Below, piece by piece: positions 1 through 10,274 of a stretch of DNA of 64,000 nt. The notes below the pieces were generated by a model. It searched no databases. It was not told where the DNA came from and saw only the letters and a list, made by a program, of their open reading frames with translations. Position 1 is the first letter of the stretch. Each line of letters starts with the position of its first letter. This DNA is from Dastarcus helophoroides (lineage: Eukaryota; Arthropoda; Insecta; Coleoptera; Bothrideridae). A program made the position numbers and the translations under genes. The DNA is taken from NCBI GenBank assembly GCA_028583605.1, contig CM053326.1:16820046-16884045 (forward strand), in the 5' to 3' direction.

Positions 1-897
1 GCAAAATCAGGATGTTGTGTATAATGAACTTGCATCCTATTTTGCTAAATATGTCTCCATATACATTGTGTGAAGTGAAAGAAGCACCCACGTAATGTAG
101 TATCGGGAAATTGATTCAGAACAGCATTCATTGCAGCTGTTTCAAAATCTACTAAAAATGTTAATGGTTGAAGTCCAGGCTTCAATATCTTTAAAGCTTC
201 AAATATACGATTGTAGGTATTTTCCATTTTATTAGGCAGCAAGGCATATACAGCTGGAAGTACGTTCTTATACTGAATACCATGAATCGTATATAACTGA
301 GTAAACGGTCGTGGTGTCGTACTAAATGTTCCATCCGCATACCAATGATCACAATTTGATATAAATTCTAAGTTAGCCGCAGTAGAAAAGAGCAAAATTC
401 TGTCGTCACCAGGCCCACTGTCGTATAGCAAAAACGGTTGCCCCGAATATGTGGTAGTATATTCCTGGAGAATGATTAATTCTTGCAATGATGTAGGGTT
501 CGCAGGAATGGCTTGTTCTTTTGCGCGTACACGCTGAATATTTCTTCTCATGGCAGAAAGGTGGAAGTTTGCCAGCAGCAGCAACGGATATATCTTCAGA
601 AATGGTTGCTATCACCATTTGCGTACTTTGTTCTATTCGCTTTGACATGGTCTTCATCCTTGCAATAGCTCTTCGGGATTCAATTTCAGCTTCGTCACGA
701 ACATGATTGTGGACACTACTTTTAATAACTTCCTCTCCAAGAGTATGAACCCTCCCAGAACAGCGGCACTTCTGATATTGTGCACATTTCCAAACTACTT
801 TTCCACTCGAATTAATAATTTTTTCTCTTACATGAACTTGGTTGTTAAATACCAATAACTGGCGGCCTTTCTCACTCTCGATATATTGTAGGACCAT
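1..897 (-). pseudogene. FLYWCH-MULE transposase, frameshifted, cut by the window edge
   Basis: Remains of a Mutator-like (MULE) transposase of the insect type that starts with a FLYWCH zinc finger. Reading leftward, the first frame (897 to about 550) carries the finger: W-K-C and C-R-C-S-G-R, followed by S-S-V-H-N-H, which gives the Cys/His ligands. The second frame (about 555 to 45) carries the DDE core: YADGTF (first acidic residue near 335), VDFETAA (second) and GCFFHF, the C-x2-H signature. The frames are offset, so there is one frameshift near 550. A second sits near 45, after which RMQVHYTQHPDF continues in another frame to the window edge. The C-terminal part lies outside the window. 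Domain order and motifs make the family call firm. The gene cannot make an intact protein. Confidence 0.88.
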
Positions 898-1328
898 TGT
901 TACGGGTAGATATTAACAAAGCAACTGAATTTTAAATAGAAAATGATTATCCTTTATATTGCTTCAAGTTAAGAGAAAACGATTAACAAATTATTTTCTT
1001 AAAATGGTTGCTCATTATGTCAAACTAAGGAACTTGACAATTAACAATTCTCCATACCCACTGTGGGGCATAATCAGAGGATAAGTCCGAATTCGGTCAT
1101 CTATTTACCTGGGAGAATCCTCAGAGGAAATTGTAGCCTTAATTACCCTCACCAGGGGCTCCCGTTAATTGAATAATATTTATTAAATCAACGGGCCGCT
1201 AATTCAGTATAACAATAAAATGATCATTTAAAGAATAAAATAATTATTAATGAATGAAAAAATATTATTTTTGTTTGGTTCAAATTGGTTTTTCTCCGCA
1301 AATAATTTAGACATGATTTAAAATCATA
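898..1328. other. 5' flank of the MULE, no gene seen
   Basis: AT-rich sequence between the MULE reading frame and its presumed outer end. I see no reading frame or repeat of note. It probably belongs to the transposon as leader sequence, because the repeat comb just to its right looks subterminal. Confidence 0.4.
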
Positions 1329-1490
1329 AAATTGTCCCTCTTGGAGGCAACAGATAAACATTCAGTAAAATTGTTGCAAGCCAAGAATTGTAGGACGCGC
1401 GGAATTGTTACACGCGCTAAATTGTCCCGCCGGGAATTGTCCGCGAGGAATTGTTGTGCGCTAAACTGTCTCCGAGAAATTGTCGTGATA
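1329..1490 (-). repeat. Comb of degenerate ~15-bp direct repeats (ACAATT words), probable MULE subterminal repeats
   Basis: The word AATTGT, once as AACTGT, recurs about nine times. The last seven copies are spaced roughly 14-17 bp and separated by GC-rich spacers such as CGCGCGG, CCGCCGGG and CCGCGAGG. On the minus strand this reads GGACAATT plus CG-rich spacer, repeated. It lies on the promoter side of the transposase above. Subterminal repeat combs of this kind are common binding platforms in cut-and-paste elements; assignment to this MULE is inferred from position. Confidence 0.6.
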
Positions 1491-1574
1491 GCGTCATGCT
1501 GACTATCTTCTGTATATTTTAATCTTTAATTCTAAATCTTAATTTGCTACGGTGGTCTGCTCTGCATTGCTATT

Positions 1575-3170
1575 GGGATTTTCTAAGTCAAGTTGGCCAT
1601 ATATTTTTGTTCACATTTTATCCATGCAGCGTTCTCATTGTGTTTGTTCTGACTCGACTATATACCAAACCAATAGGTTTCTATTGTCCTCGCATCGGGC
1701 ACTTTGTTTTCCTCGGTTTTTTGTTTGTTAAGATTACGATATTATAACTTTTCATTGGTGTTAAATAGTTTGTTTTGATATTTTCTTTGCCTGGCCTCCC
1801 TGTATCTCCTTAGTCTTTGGGCCTTAACTAACAGCCGCTGTTTTAGAGTGTCAAGCATTTCCAAGGTTTCGGTGTTATCGGGATCGTATCGTGTGTGTTT
1901 CGTTGATGAGCTTTTTACTCTATTTATGTGCTTTACGTAACTTCTTGCTGCGTTTGCCTTCTAGGTATTGATGAAGTCTTCCAATGTCTTTCCTAAGGCC
2001 TTCTATTCCATTTTCAAGTCTTCTTTCCCAGTGCGGTGTGTCTTTTTTGGCTTCGATTGTGATGCGGGCTTGGCGATTCAACTTTGCTTCCAATGGCTCT
2101 TACTACAGCCACAGCTGCGACATATATTATGGTCTGCAGATCTGAGAAGTCTCTTGATGTGTTGGAAAGATTTTGCGAAAGGATTTCCTTATTTATTGCG
2201 GCTGTTGCTATTGCTAATCTTTTTGAGTTATTCTGTTTTGGGATGGAGTACCTTTGCGTTGGGTCAGTGCCACGAAATTCAGTCAGCGCTCTGTAGAATT
2301 CGCTTGTGATCAGGTCCTTCTGCGAGTCTTGTGCTCTAGGTGGTTCCTTATGGGTCGTCGTGTGCGCATCAATATTTTCTTCTCGCGCTGCGTGATTGTG
2401 ACTTACAGTCTCTGGTGTAAAGTTCGTTTCTTGTTGGCGAGTATTATTGCAGGTGGGCCGTAAGATGTTCGCAATCTCTTCTTTCAGTTCATCCAGTATC
2501 GGTTTAGGTATTAAGTTTTTAACAGTAATAGCTTGTCTCTGGTCTGCTATTTTTTGCTCTGTCAATTGCAAATGTGGATATTATTGACAAAAGACCTCAT
2601 GTAATTGTTGACGGTATCCGGTTAGATCTGTTTCTAAATTAGTAATTATATAGTATTGGCGCATGATGAAAGTATTTATATCGTTTGTCCATTGCATGCG
2701 TTGGCGTTGTTTGCCTGCTTTAGTGGTCCCAAGATCAGCTTGGAAGGCACTTTCAGCTGGTTGAGCTTCTTGTTGTTGTACGGGCTTTGGGAGTTTTCCT
2801 GTGGTAACCGTACGTAGGCCAGTGCCTCTCTCACTGGTTTCTACGAGTACATGTGACTCACTTATCACTGGGCGCCCAGTCCTCAAACGTCCAGCGCGGG
2901 TGTTATATCGCATACCCGAAGCGATTTCCGAGACATTACAATTATTAGTCTCCATTTTAGTGGGTTTGCATTTTATACCTACCGCCAGGTTCTTGTTCAG
3001 CCGCTTCTCACCTGAAAAACAAACGCTGTTTGTAGCCGCCCTTTTAGGATCAGACGCTACTTGCTAATTTTGGTCCGCCCCGGGTATTTTATTTCCCCGG
3101 TGCCATCCATATCTGGAAAGCGTTTCCCTATCCGCCACCTGGGGAGGCTGGTCTATCCACTTCAGCTTGA
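1575..3170 (-). mobile_element. R4/Dong-clade LINE, 5' part only (element A)
   Basis: Minus-strand non-LTR retrotransposon with a GC-rich 5' UTR (about 3170 to 2956) and the N-terminal half of its ORF. The ORF begins at 2955 (METNNCNVSE) and runs to 2581. It continues in another frame from 2571 to 2014 (LTEQKIADQRQAI; TIIYVAAVAVV), then through WERRLENGIEGL near 2000, RLRRYREARQRKYQNK near 1790 and VPDARTIETYWFGI near 1680. At least three frame changes or stops are visible. No reverse transcriptase follows; the match fades near 1575, beside the MULE end. The same N-terminal domain occurs in element B, so the clade assignment rests on that shared layout. Loss of the 3' half is unusual for a LINE, which normally loses its 5' half. 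Confidence 0.75.
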
Positions 3171-6100
3171 GGGTTTGTTAACCAAGCAAACTAAAGGTCT
3201 ATTGTTTGTTCTTTAGATAGATGGATTCAGGAATCTACGAACAATGGTGCACGTTTTCAGTATGGCGGCTTTCGTAAGTTTATGTGTATTGTTTTTGAGA
3301 CATCTATTTTCTCCAGGTTCCGTACAAATGATAATGGTGTTATTTCTGTTGGAGACAGGATCATCAGTACGATTTTGACATGGCTTTTTGTTGAATGTTG
3401 TTGTCTAATGGTATGGCAAAGTCGATAAGGTATGTTGTTTGTTCCTTCTTTATCATGTATGTGATGTCAGGTCTAATGTGTGCCATTGTCCTGTCAGTTT
3501 GCAGCGTTACGTCCCAATACAGTTTTGCTTCTGTATTTTCCAACATTTGTTGCGGGAAATATTTGAAGTATGGCTGCCTTTCTGTAACTAAGTTGTGCTT
3601 CACAACTATTTTCTGGTGGAGAATATTGGCTGCTGTATTGTGTCTGTCTGCATAGTCTGTGCCTGCAAACAATCTGCATCCGCTTACGATATGTTCAATG
3701 GTTTCAGGATACATTTGGCATTTCCTACAGAGATCCGCCTGCATGTCTGGTTCCTTTAATATATACTTGCGATAGTTTTTTGTCGCTATTACGTGGTCCT
3801 GTATCGCCAACGCGAATCCTTCTGTTTCAGGGTGTAGTTGTCCAGAAGTCAGCCATGCGTATGAATGTTCTTTGCTGATATGAGGTTGTTGCACGATTTG
3901 GTAGTGACGACCGAGCAGAGCTTTCTGGGACCACTACAGTAGTTTTTCTTGTTTGTTGATGGCTTGATTTCTGCTGTTTTCGTCAGGTTGGTGTGTTGAC
4001 ATTTGGTTCAGATTTAGGGGGGTATACTGCTTGTCTGCTTTGATTATCGCTTTATGTAGTTGACTCTTTTCTTTCGACAGAAAGTATGCTCTGAGTTGTT
4101 TAATTTGGTTTTAATGCACCTCGGTAACGTCTATTAGTCTTCTTTCTCCTTGATGCCTTGGCAATGTGATTTTTTTTGTACATGCTTTTGGATGGTGCCT
4201 TCTATGTTGTTATAGTTGGGTACGATATATTCTGTTTATGTCCTCAGTATCTGTGGTTGTCCATTTGATGATTCCAAATGAATATGTCAAAAGTGGTATT
4301 GCATAGGTATTGATGGCATTTATAATATTTTTCGAGTTTAGTTTCGAGTTTAGGATATTCGATATTCGTTTTTTATAGTTTTAAATTATTTGTATTTTTA
4401 TTTGTTTGTGGTCCAGTCTGACGTTTTGCTGAAATCCCAGATATTTGTATGTTTCGTGTTTTTCCATCATCTCTATAAATTCGTTGTTCATTGTTTCCAT
4501 TCTCTGAGTTTCAGCCCATCTTCCCTTTTCGATTCTGAGGACTTTGCATTTATTTATCCGAAACTGCATGCTTAGGTCTTTACTGACATCTTCGGTTGTT
4601 TTAATCACGTATTTGATTTGAATGGCTGTTGAACCATATATTTTAATGTCATCCATATACATAAGGTGACTTACTGTGTGCTCTATTCTTGATCTGTTTT
4701 TTAAATGAAAGACGTATGTCGTCTAAATAAGTGACCTCGATAGTGGATTTAGGGCTGCACAGAACCAAAGGGCGCTTAAAGAATCACCTTGAAAAATACC
4801 CCTCTTTATTGATATGTGATCAGTACTGTCTTCTGTCTTCGTTTCCCGTGTTTAGGTGTATAGTCGTTTTCCACGATTTTATTAGGTGTCCTAAGAATGT
4901 ACTTAGTGTCTTTGGGACTTTATATATTTCTAGAATCTGTTTAAGCCAGCTATGGGGAACGGAGTCAAAAGCTTTTTGGTAGTCTATGTAGCAAGTATAT
5001 AGATTTGGCTGATGTTTTTCTGCTTGTTTCATTATTACAGTATCGATTACAAGTTGTTCTTTGCAGCCTTGACTTTTCTTTGTACATCCTTTTTGTTATT
5101 CTGTCAGCATGTTGTTTATGTGTAAATGTGTGTCCAATTTTTCGGTGATTATGGGGGTGGGTTTCGAGTATTCTGACATTTTGGCTTTATATAGGTGGGA
5201 CCTTCAGTTAAAAATTCCGGTGTTTTTTTAGAATTATTTAAAATATGTGTGCAAGTAGTCTATGTATTGAAGTTAATTGTTTGTACCAAAAATTTTGAAT
5301 GCCATCTATTCCTGGTGCTTTCCATCCGTGTGTTTTCTTTATAGCTTTTTCTAGTTCTGCTATTTTAATTGTTATGTCTTGGGCTACTTGAATATGTGCG
5401 AAGTGTTTCTACTCGCCTTGAATCTATTTTGCTGTTTTATTATGGTTTACAGGGTTACTCCATATGTTGCTCCAGAACATTGATACTTCTTTTTTGCTAG
5501 GTGGTATGATTGTTCCCTTTTCCGTTAATGTGATGCTATTGTAGAAACTTTTCTCATTATTTCGAAAGATATTGTTTTGTTGTTTTCTGCCGTTTGTTTC
5601 CATGTACCTTCTTAGCCTTGTACTGTAGACCGCCAGTTTTTGTTTTGGGTTGTCCAGCTCAATTTCTGGAAGTGTTCTGGTTGTTGGGTATGCTAAGCTT
5701 TTTAACTCGTTTTATTAATTTATTAGATCTGTTCCCGTTGATATATTAGGTGAGTCGTCCCATATCTTGTCTAAGGGTGTTTATTTTCTTTTCTAGTCTC
5801 TTTTGCCATTTAGGAATTTTTTGTGTGTTGTTTCTATGGAAATTGACCTTTTGGTTGTTTAGAGCTAACGTTGTATATGCCGCGCTGTATACAATGGTGT
5901 GTAGTTCTTCTAATGAGTGAGCACAGTTAGTAGCTATAATTGTTGTTATAATTTTGTTGGGAGATTGTATTGTCTTGTATGTGTTTTTATTGCATTTTAG
6001 TCGAGGGAGTCTTGGTCTTTTTCTTTGATCGATTTGTTCCCATCGTATGATCTGTTTACTTAGTTCATCTTTAACTGACTCTTCCGTATTTTGCATTGCT

Positions 6101-6295
6101 TGTGTTGTTACGTTCTGCTGTGGCATTGTTGGGGATGGTAATTCTGTGATGTTTAATTGTTGAATATGCGTCGTGGGGGGCATTAACGCTTGTGCCTGTT
6201 CTTCACCTGCTACTAGATTTATCGATGTTATAATTTATTCCTTGATCTTTTGAATTTGATGTGGTGGTAATGTATTATCTATTATCCCCTCACGG
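3171..6295 (-). mobile_element. Dong/R4-clade LINE, nearly complete (element B)
   Basis: Minus-strand element from a 5' end at the (TTA)n tract (about 6295) to the junction with element A. It holds, in order, a 5' UTR, an ORF from 6183 to about 3221 and a short 3' tail. Its single-ORF layout with reverse transcriptase in the middle and a C-terminal zinc knuckle plus restriction-like nuclease is that of the R4/Dong group. The 5' boundary is sharp: the TAA repeat ends and a non-repetitive sequence starting TCCGTGAGGGG begins on the minus strand. No matching TAA tract is present at the 3' end, where element A begins directly. Both elements lie in the same orientation, so this is a head-to-tail pair of different families rather than one duplicated copy. 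Confidence 0.82.
3221..6183 (-). pseudogene. Dong-like LINE polyprotein: RT plus C-terminal zinc knuckle and endonuclease
   Basis: The protein starts near 6183 (MPPTTHIQQLN). The N-terminal domain runs to 5746, with TIVYSAAYTTL and KWQKRLEKKINTLRQDMGRL. The region 5660-5230 holds RLRRYME, MFWSNIWSNP and HGWKAPGIDGIQNFWYKQL, which is the start of the RT. RT motifs follow: YIDYQKAFDSVPHSWL (about 4985), FQGDSLSALWFCAALNPLS (about 4770) and YMDDIKIYGS, the YxDD box (about 4655). The C-terminal part (3894-3364) has a knuckle CRKCQ-x7-H-x4-C and the nuclease core RPDI-x10-LIDFAIP. Its end, KAAILKTCTIVRRFLN, lies near 3250 in another frame. Several stops and shifts (for example near 5400, 4815 and 3370) break it, so it is inactive. 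Key catalytic residues are otherwise present, suggesting fairly recent decay. Confidence 0.87.
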
Positions 6296-6358
<63 letters not shown>

Positions 6359-6376
6359 GTTATTATTATTGTTATT
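6296..6376. repeat. (TTA)n microsatellite at the 5' end of the Dong-like LINE
   Basis: About 27 near-perfect TTA units with two G interruptions near the right end. On the minus strand this is (TAA)n directly upstream of element B. Dong of Bombyx mori is known to sit in TAA repeats, so this is a plausible target tract. Confidence 0.95.
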
Positions 6377-6724
6377 CGTCTTGTTTCTCAGCCTTTTTGC
6401 TGGTATTCATTTAACCATCCCAATTATACTTAAATGCTACAGGGGTAGGTCTCTATCTTAGTTTGTGCTTTAAAATGTTCTTACAATGCGACAGGTATTC
6501 AATATAATACCTTAATTTCTAGACTAAGGCAATCGAATCACATGATATTCTAGAGTATTCTACTACTTTATTTATAATTTCTAGAAAAACAAAACGATAA
6601 AAGATTTGATAAAATGAGTGTAAAAGCTTCGGCAGTGTCTTTTCAAAACCATCTTATTAACAAGTAAAAATGTTTTACCATTTCAAGTGTCAAGGTGTCG
6701 TTTTATTACAAGAGGTTAAATATA
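6377..6724. other. No feature recognised
   Basis: AT-rich sequence between the microsatellite and the first foldback copy. I see no coding motif. Confidence 0.4.
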
Positions 6725-7419
6725 ATAGTCAATGTGCCTAAGAATTTTTGTAAAAATTGGCGACAAAATTTTTGGAACATTTACACGTTTTCATAGAATT
6801 ACGCCATTTAAAGCAGTGCATGCACATTAAGATTATACTAATAACTGTTTAAATATTGCACAGTTTGTTACAATATTTTTAATAATTATTGCTACGTAAT
6901 TAGGTACTGTATTTTTATCATTAACAGTTATAGCACTTGCAGCGCCTACTATATTTTTTTTGTTTAAAAATAAAAATAATAGTTCATTTAGCCCACTTTC
7001 CCACATTTGAAATATGGCATGTCATGTATTAAATTAATCAGAAAAATATGCCAAATTCGAAAATGATAGAATCCAATATGGCGTCCATAAGAAATAACAA
7101 ACTTAACATAATTTTCTCGGAAACAGTTGAATTTAGAAAAAAATTAACTTTCACCAGTAAAAAGGCCTTAAAAAACAAGTAATAACAGTTTTTGAATTTT
7201 TTTAATCGGATTTCAAATAAACAAGTTACAGCTTATTTTTAAAAATGGCGATTTTCGGTTTTTTCTAAATAAAATCAAGACGAATTGAAATTCAATTATT
7301 TTCTCAGCGGAATAATATTGGGCATTAAATTCTGCACTACTTTGCTCATTTAAGCTTCCTTGTATCTCTAATAGTTTATGGGATCCCTATACTGAAAATC
7401 AAATTTGGTTCAACCTGTA
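6725..7419 (+). mobile_element. Foldback family A, copy 1
   Basis: Non-coding dispersed repeat ending in AAATTTGGTTCAACCTGTA at the right. It matches 10275-10922 in the same orientation and 7759-8368 inverted, with further copies near 55 kb and 60 kb. Recognisable blocks are a sequence beginning GTGCATGCAC near 6818, a stretch around ATGATAGAATCCAATATGG near 7062, and TTTTTCTAAATAAAATCAAG near 7260. No transposase is present; it behaves like a non-autonomous inverted-repeat element. Confidence 0.75.
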
Positions 7420-7758
7420 CAATAAGTTAAAGGTGAGAAAATAAATGTTTAGACTCGCAATCTAATAATGATCAAATCCATGGAATTCTCCAAGCGTCAT
7501 AATAATAAGGGTGTTACCTTATTTCACTGTAAATGCAAAATATATGTCAGAACAATCAATATAGAAATAAAATTAAAAACATATATTGTTATGTAATTTA
7601 TTTTTCACATCACAGTACAGAAAAAAATTTACCCAAGGAGTATATCACCCCTTTCAATGATTTTTTTTTTGCAAAACCCCGAGATAGGTTAATTTTATTT
7701 TCTAGCTTTCTTAATGAAATTGCCAAATTTAATTAAATTCAGTTGTTTAAAAGTTGAT
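7420..7758. other. Spacer between two inverted family A copies
   Basis: AT-rich sequence with no family assignment. It may be the loop of one large foldback or ordinary DNA between two independent insertions. Confidence 0.4.
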
Positions 7759-8355
7759 ATAGAGGTTAAACCAAATTTGATTTTCACTATAGGGTTCTCG
7801 TAAACTATTAGAGATACAAGGAAGATTAAATGGGCAAAGTAGGGCATAATTTAATGCCTAATATTATTCGGCTGAGCAAACAATTGAATTTCAATTCGTC
7901 TTGGTTTTATTTAGAGAAAACTGAAAAGCACCATTTTTAAAAATCAGCTTTAACTTGTTTATTTGAAATCCAAATAAAAAAATTTAAAACTGTAAGTAGT
8001 TGTTTCTTAAAGCCGTGATCATGAATTGATGTAGGTTAATTTTTTCTAAATTTAACTGTTTCCGAGAAAATTATCTCAAATTTGTTATTTCTTATAAACC
8101 CCATATTGGATTTTATCTTTTTCTAATTTTGGATATTTTTCTGATTAATTTTATATATAACATGCCATACTTCAAATGTGGCAAAGTAGGTTAAATGAAC
8201 TAATTTTTCATTTTTAAACAAAAAAATTATATTAGGCAATGCAAGTGCCAGAACCATTAATAATAAAAATACAGTACGTAACAATAACTATTAAAAATCT
8301 TAAAATATTGTAACAAACTGTGCAATATTTAAACAGTTATTAGTATAATTCTAAC

Positions 8356-8368
8356 GTGCATGCACCCC
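8356..8368. repeat. Left 13-bp direct repeat (target duplication) of the hammerhead array
   Basis: GTGCATGCACCCC occurs here and again at 10042-10054, at the two edges of the insert. Related copies of the host repeat have the word once, so it is a target-site duplication. Confidence 0.85.
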
Positions 8369-8415
8369 CTCTATAATGCACAGACCAATAGGTTTGAACA
8401 TTTATTAGATTCGAA

Positions 8416-8475
8416 GTTTGGAAACCAAATACCGGTTTCGATCTTGTTAGATCTCGTCAGTTTGGTATATCCAAC
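8416..8475 (-). ncRNA. Hammerhead ribozyme, array unit 1
   Basis: Transcribed from the minus strand. Stem I pairs ACCAAA with UUUGGU, with an outer helix GUUGGA/UCCAAAC and an internal loop. The core is CUGACGA; stem II is GAUCU/AGAUC with loop AACA; then GAAA. Stem III is the palindrome ACCGGU, and cleavage is predicted after GUA, before UUUGGU. All invariant hammerhead core positions are met. With no loop in stem III, efficient folding probably needs a dimer, as for newt satellite ribozymes. Confidence 0.85.
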
Positions 8476-8792
8476 TCAAATGCTAATAAATGTTCCGACA
8501 GGTAAGTACTAAAACATTCACAGGCGTCGAGCGAGTGACTTTTTAGTACTACCACCTATTGGTCCATAGAGAAACTATGGCCATCGCCAACAATGTCGTA
8601 TGCAAGAAGAATGCAACCTAGACTACAAATTCATGCAGCCCTCCAGGCGTGTATAGTGAATCATAGGTAGCTGAACTACCAACAGTTGAAACACTGCCAC
8701 CTAGCGAAGCGGTTGCTCTCTAGGAGAGTTCCCAGAAGACAAGGATTCTATAATGCACAGACCAATAGGTTTGAACATTTATTAGATTCGAA

Positions 8793-8852
8793 GTTTGGAA
8801 ACCAAATACCGGTTTCGATCTTGTTAGATCTCGTCAGTTTGGTATATCCAAC
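8793..8852 (-). ncRNA. Hammerhead ribozyme, array unit 2
   Basis: Identical core and stems to the unit 1 ribozyme, 377 bp further on, minus strand. A long minus-strand transcript of this arm would carry two ribozymes and could release a 377-nt unit. Confidence 0.85.
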
Positions 8853-9410
8853 TCGAATGCTAATAAATGTTCCGACAAGTAAGTACTAAAACATTCACAG
8901 GCGTCGAGCGAGTGACTTTTTAGTACTACCACCTATTGGTCCATAGAGAAACTATGGCTATCGCCAACAATGTCGTATGCAAGAAGAATGCAACCTAGAC
9001 TACAAATTTATGCAGCCCTCCAGGCGTGTATAGTGAATCATAGGTAGCTGAAATACCAACAGTTGAAACACTGCCACTTAGCGAAGCGGTTGCTCTCTAG
9101 GAGAGTTCCCAGAAGACCTATTGGTCTGTGCATTATAGAATCCTTGTCTTCTGGGAACTCTCCTAGAGAGCAACCGCTTCGCTAGGTGGCAGTGTTTCAA
9201 CTGTTGGTAGTTCAGCTACCTATGATTCACTATACACGCCTAGAGGGCTGCATGAATTTGTAGTCTAGGTTGCATTCTTCTTGCATACGACATTGTTGGC
9301 GATTATCATAGTTTCTCTATGGACCAATAGGTGGTAGTACTAAAAAGTCACTCGCTCGACGCCTGTGAATGTTTTAGTACTTACTTGTCGGAACATTTAT
9401 TAGCATTCGA

Positions 9411-9470
9411 GTTGGATATACCAAACTGACGAGATCTAACAAGATCGAAACCGGTATTTGGTTTCCAAAC
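9411..9470 (+). ncRNA. Hammerhead ribozyme, inverted arm, first copy
   Basis: Same CUGACGA, GAUCU-AACA-AGAUC, GAAA, ACCGGU and GUA elements, now on the plus strand because the array turns around at 9117. Confidence 0.85.
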
Positions 9471-9787
9471 TTCGAATCTAATAAATGTTCAAACCTATTG
9501 GTCTGTGCATTATAGAATCCTTGTCTTCTGGGAACTCTCCTAGAGAGCAACCGCTTCGCTAGGTGGCAGTGTTTCAACTGTTGGTAGTTCAGCTACCTAT
9601 GATTCACTATACACGCCTGGAGGGCTGCATGAATTTGTAGTCTAGGTTGCATTCTTCTTGCATACGACATTGTTGGCGATGGCCATAGTTTCTCTATGGA
9701 CCAATAGGTGGTAGTACTAAAAAGTCACTCGCTCGACGCCTGTGAATGTTTTAGTACTTACTTGTCGGAACATTTATTAGCATTCGA

Positions 9788-9847
9788 GTTGGATATACCA
9801 AACTGACGAGATCTAACAAGATCGAAACCGGTATTTGGTTTCCAAAC
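9788..9847 (+). ncRNA. Hammerhead ribozyme, inverted arm, second copy
   Basis: Plus-strand copy 377 bp after the previous one with the same intact core. Both arms of the array therefore hold two intact ribozymes each. Confidence 0.85.
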
Positions 9848-10041
9848 TTCGAATCTAATAAATGTTCAAACCTATTGGTCTGTGCATTATAGAATCCTTG
9901 TCTTCTGGGAACTCTCCTAGAGAGCAACCGCTTCGCTAGGTGGCAGTGTTTCAACTGTTGGTAGTTCAGCTACCTATGATTCACTATACACGCCTGGAGG
10001 GCTGCATGAATTTGTAGTCTAGGTTGCATTCTTCTTGCATA

Positions 10042-10054
10042 GTGCATGCACCCC
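10042..10054. repeat. Right 13-bp direct repeat (target duplication) of the hammerhead array
   Basis: Second copy of GTGCATGCACCCC, matching 8356-8368 exactly. Confidence 0.85.
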
Positions 10055-10274
10055 TTTAAATGGCGTAATTTTAAAAACACGTGTAGATGTTTTAAGAATT
10101 TGGTCGGCAATTGTTACAAAAGTTCTTTTAACATTGAATACTCATTCGTGTAAGTAAAATATCTAACAATCTAACATTAGAAATGACTCTCAAATTTATG
10201 TACATTATCCATCTTAAAATATTTAACTTCTAGAGAAGTCTAGCACGCACACTTGCGTATGAGTCATGGGAAAG

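Larger units (their letters stand above)
8369..10041. mobile_element. Inverted array of a 377-bp hammerhead-bearing repeat
   Basis: Two direct units (8371-8747 and 8748-9117, the second slightly short) are followed by two and a half units in the opposite orientation (9118-10041). Period is 377 bp, measured between equivalent bases at 8371/8748 and 9411/9788. Units differ by only a few substitutions, so the array is young. The turn-around lies at 9117/9118, inside CCAGAAGAC joined to CTATTGGTCTG. Outer limits are at TATAATGCACAG on one side and CATTCTTCTTGCAT on the other. A second, truncated copy at 46245-46455 has the same two edge sequences. There is no protein gene. Alternatives are a fragment of a larger Penelope-like or retrozyme-like element, or a mobilised satellite monomer. 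Confidence 0.85.
7759..10130 (-). mobile_element. Foldback family A, copy 2, split by the hammerhead repeat insert
   Basis: Inverted copy of the repeat at 6725-7419. It runs from 7759 to 8368, is interrupted by the 1.67 kb array at 8369-10041, and resumes at 10055 with TTTAAATGGCGTAATT, which continues the same alignment (compare revcomp of 6775-6830). The empty site can therefore be read from copies 1 and 3, which makes the limits of the insert clear. Confidence 0.75.

Noticed and set aside
6261..6461. Leucine-rich 66-codon frame
   Set aside because: It is a translation of the (TTA)n microsatellite.
8686..9954. Three identical 67-codon frames at 8686-8889, 9374-9577 and 9751-9954
   Set aside because: They are the same stretch of the 377-bp hammerhead repeat in different units and orientations. 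Repetition is due to the array, and the frame covers the ribozyme complement.
8369..10041. CRISPR-like array
   Set aside because: The units are 377 bp, contiguous and without spacers, and half are inverted; the sequence is eukaryotic.
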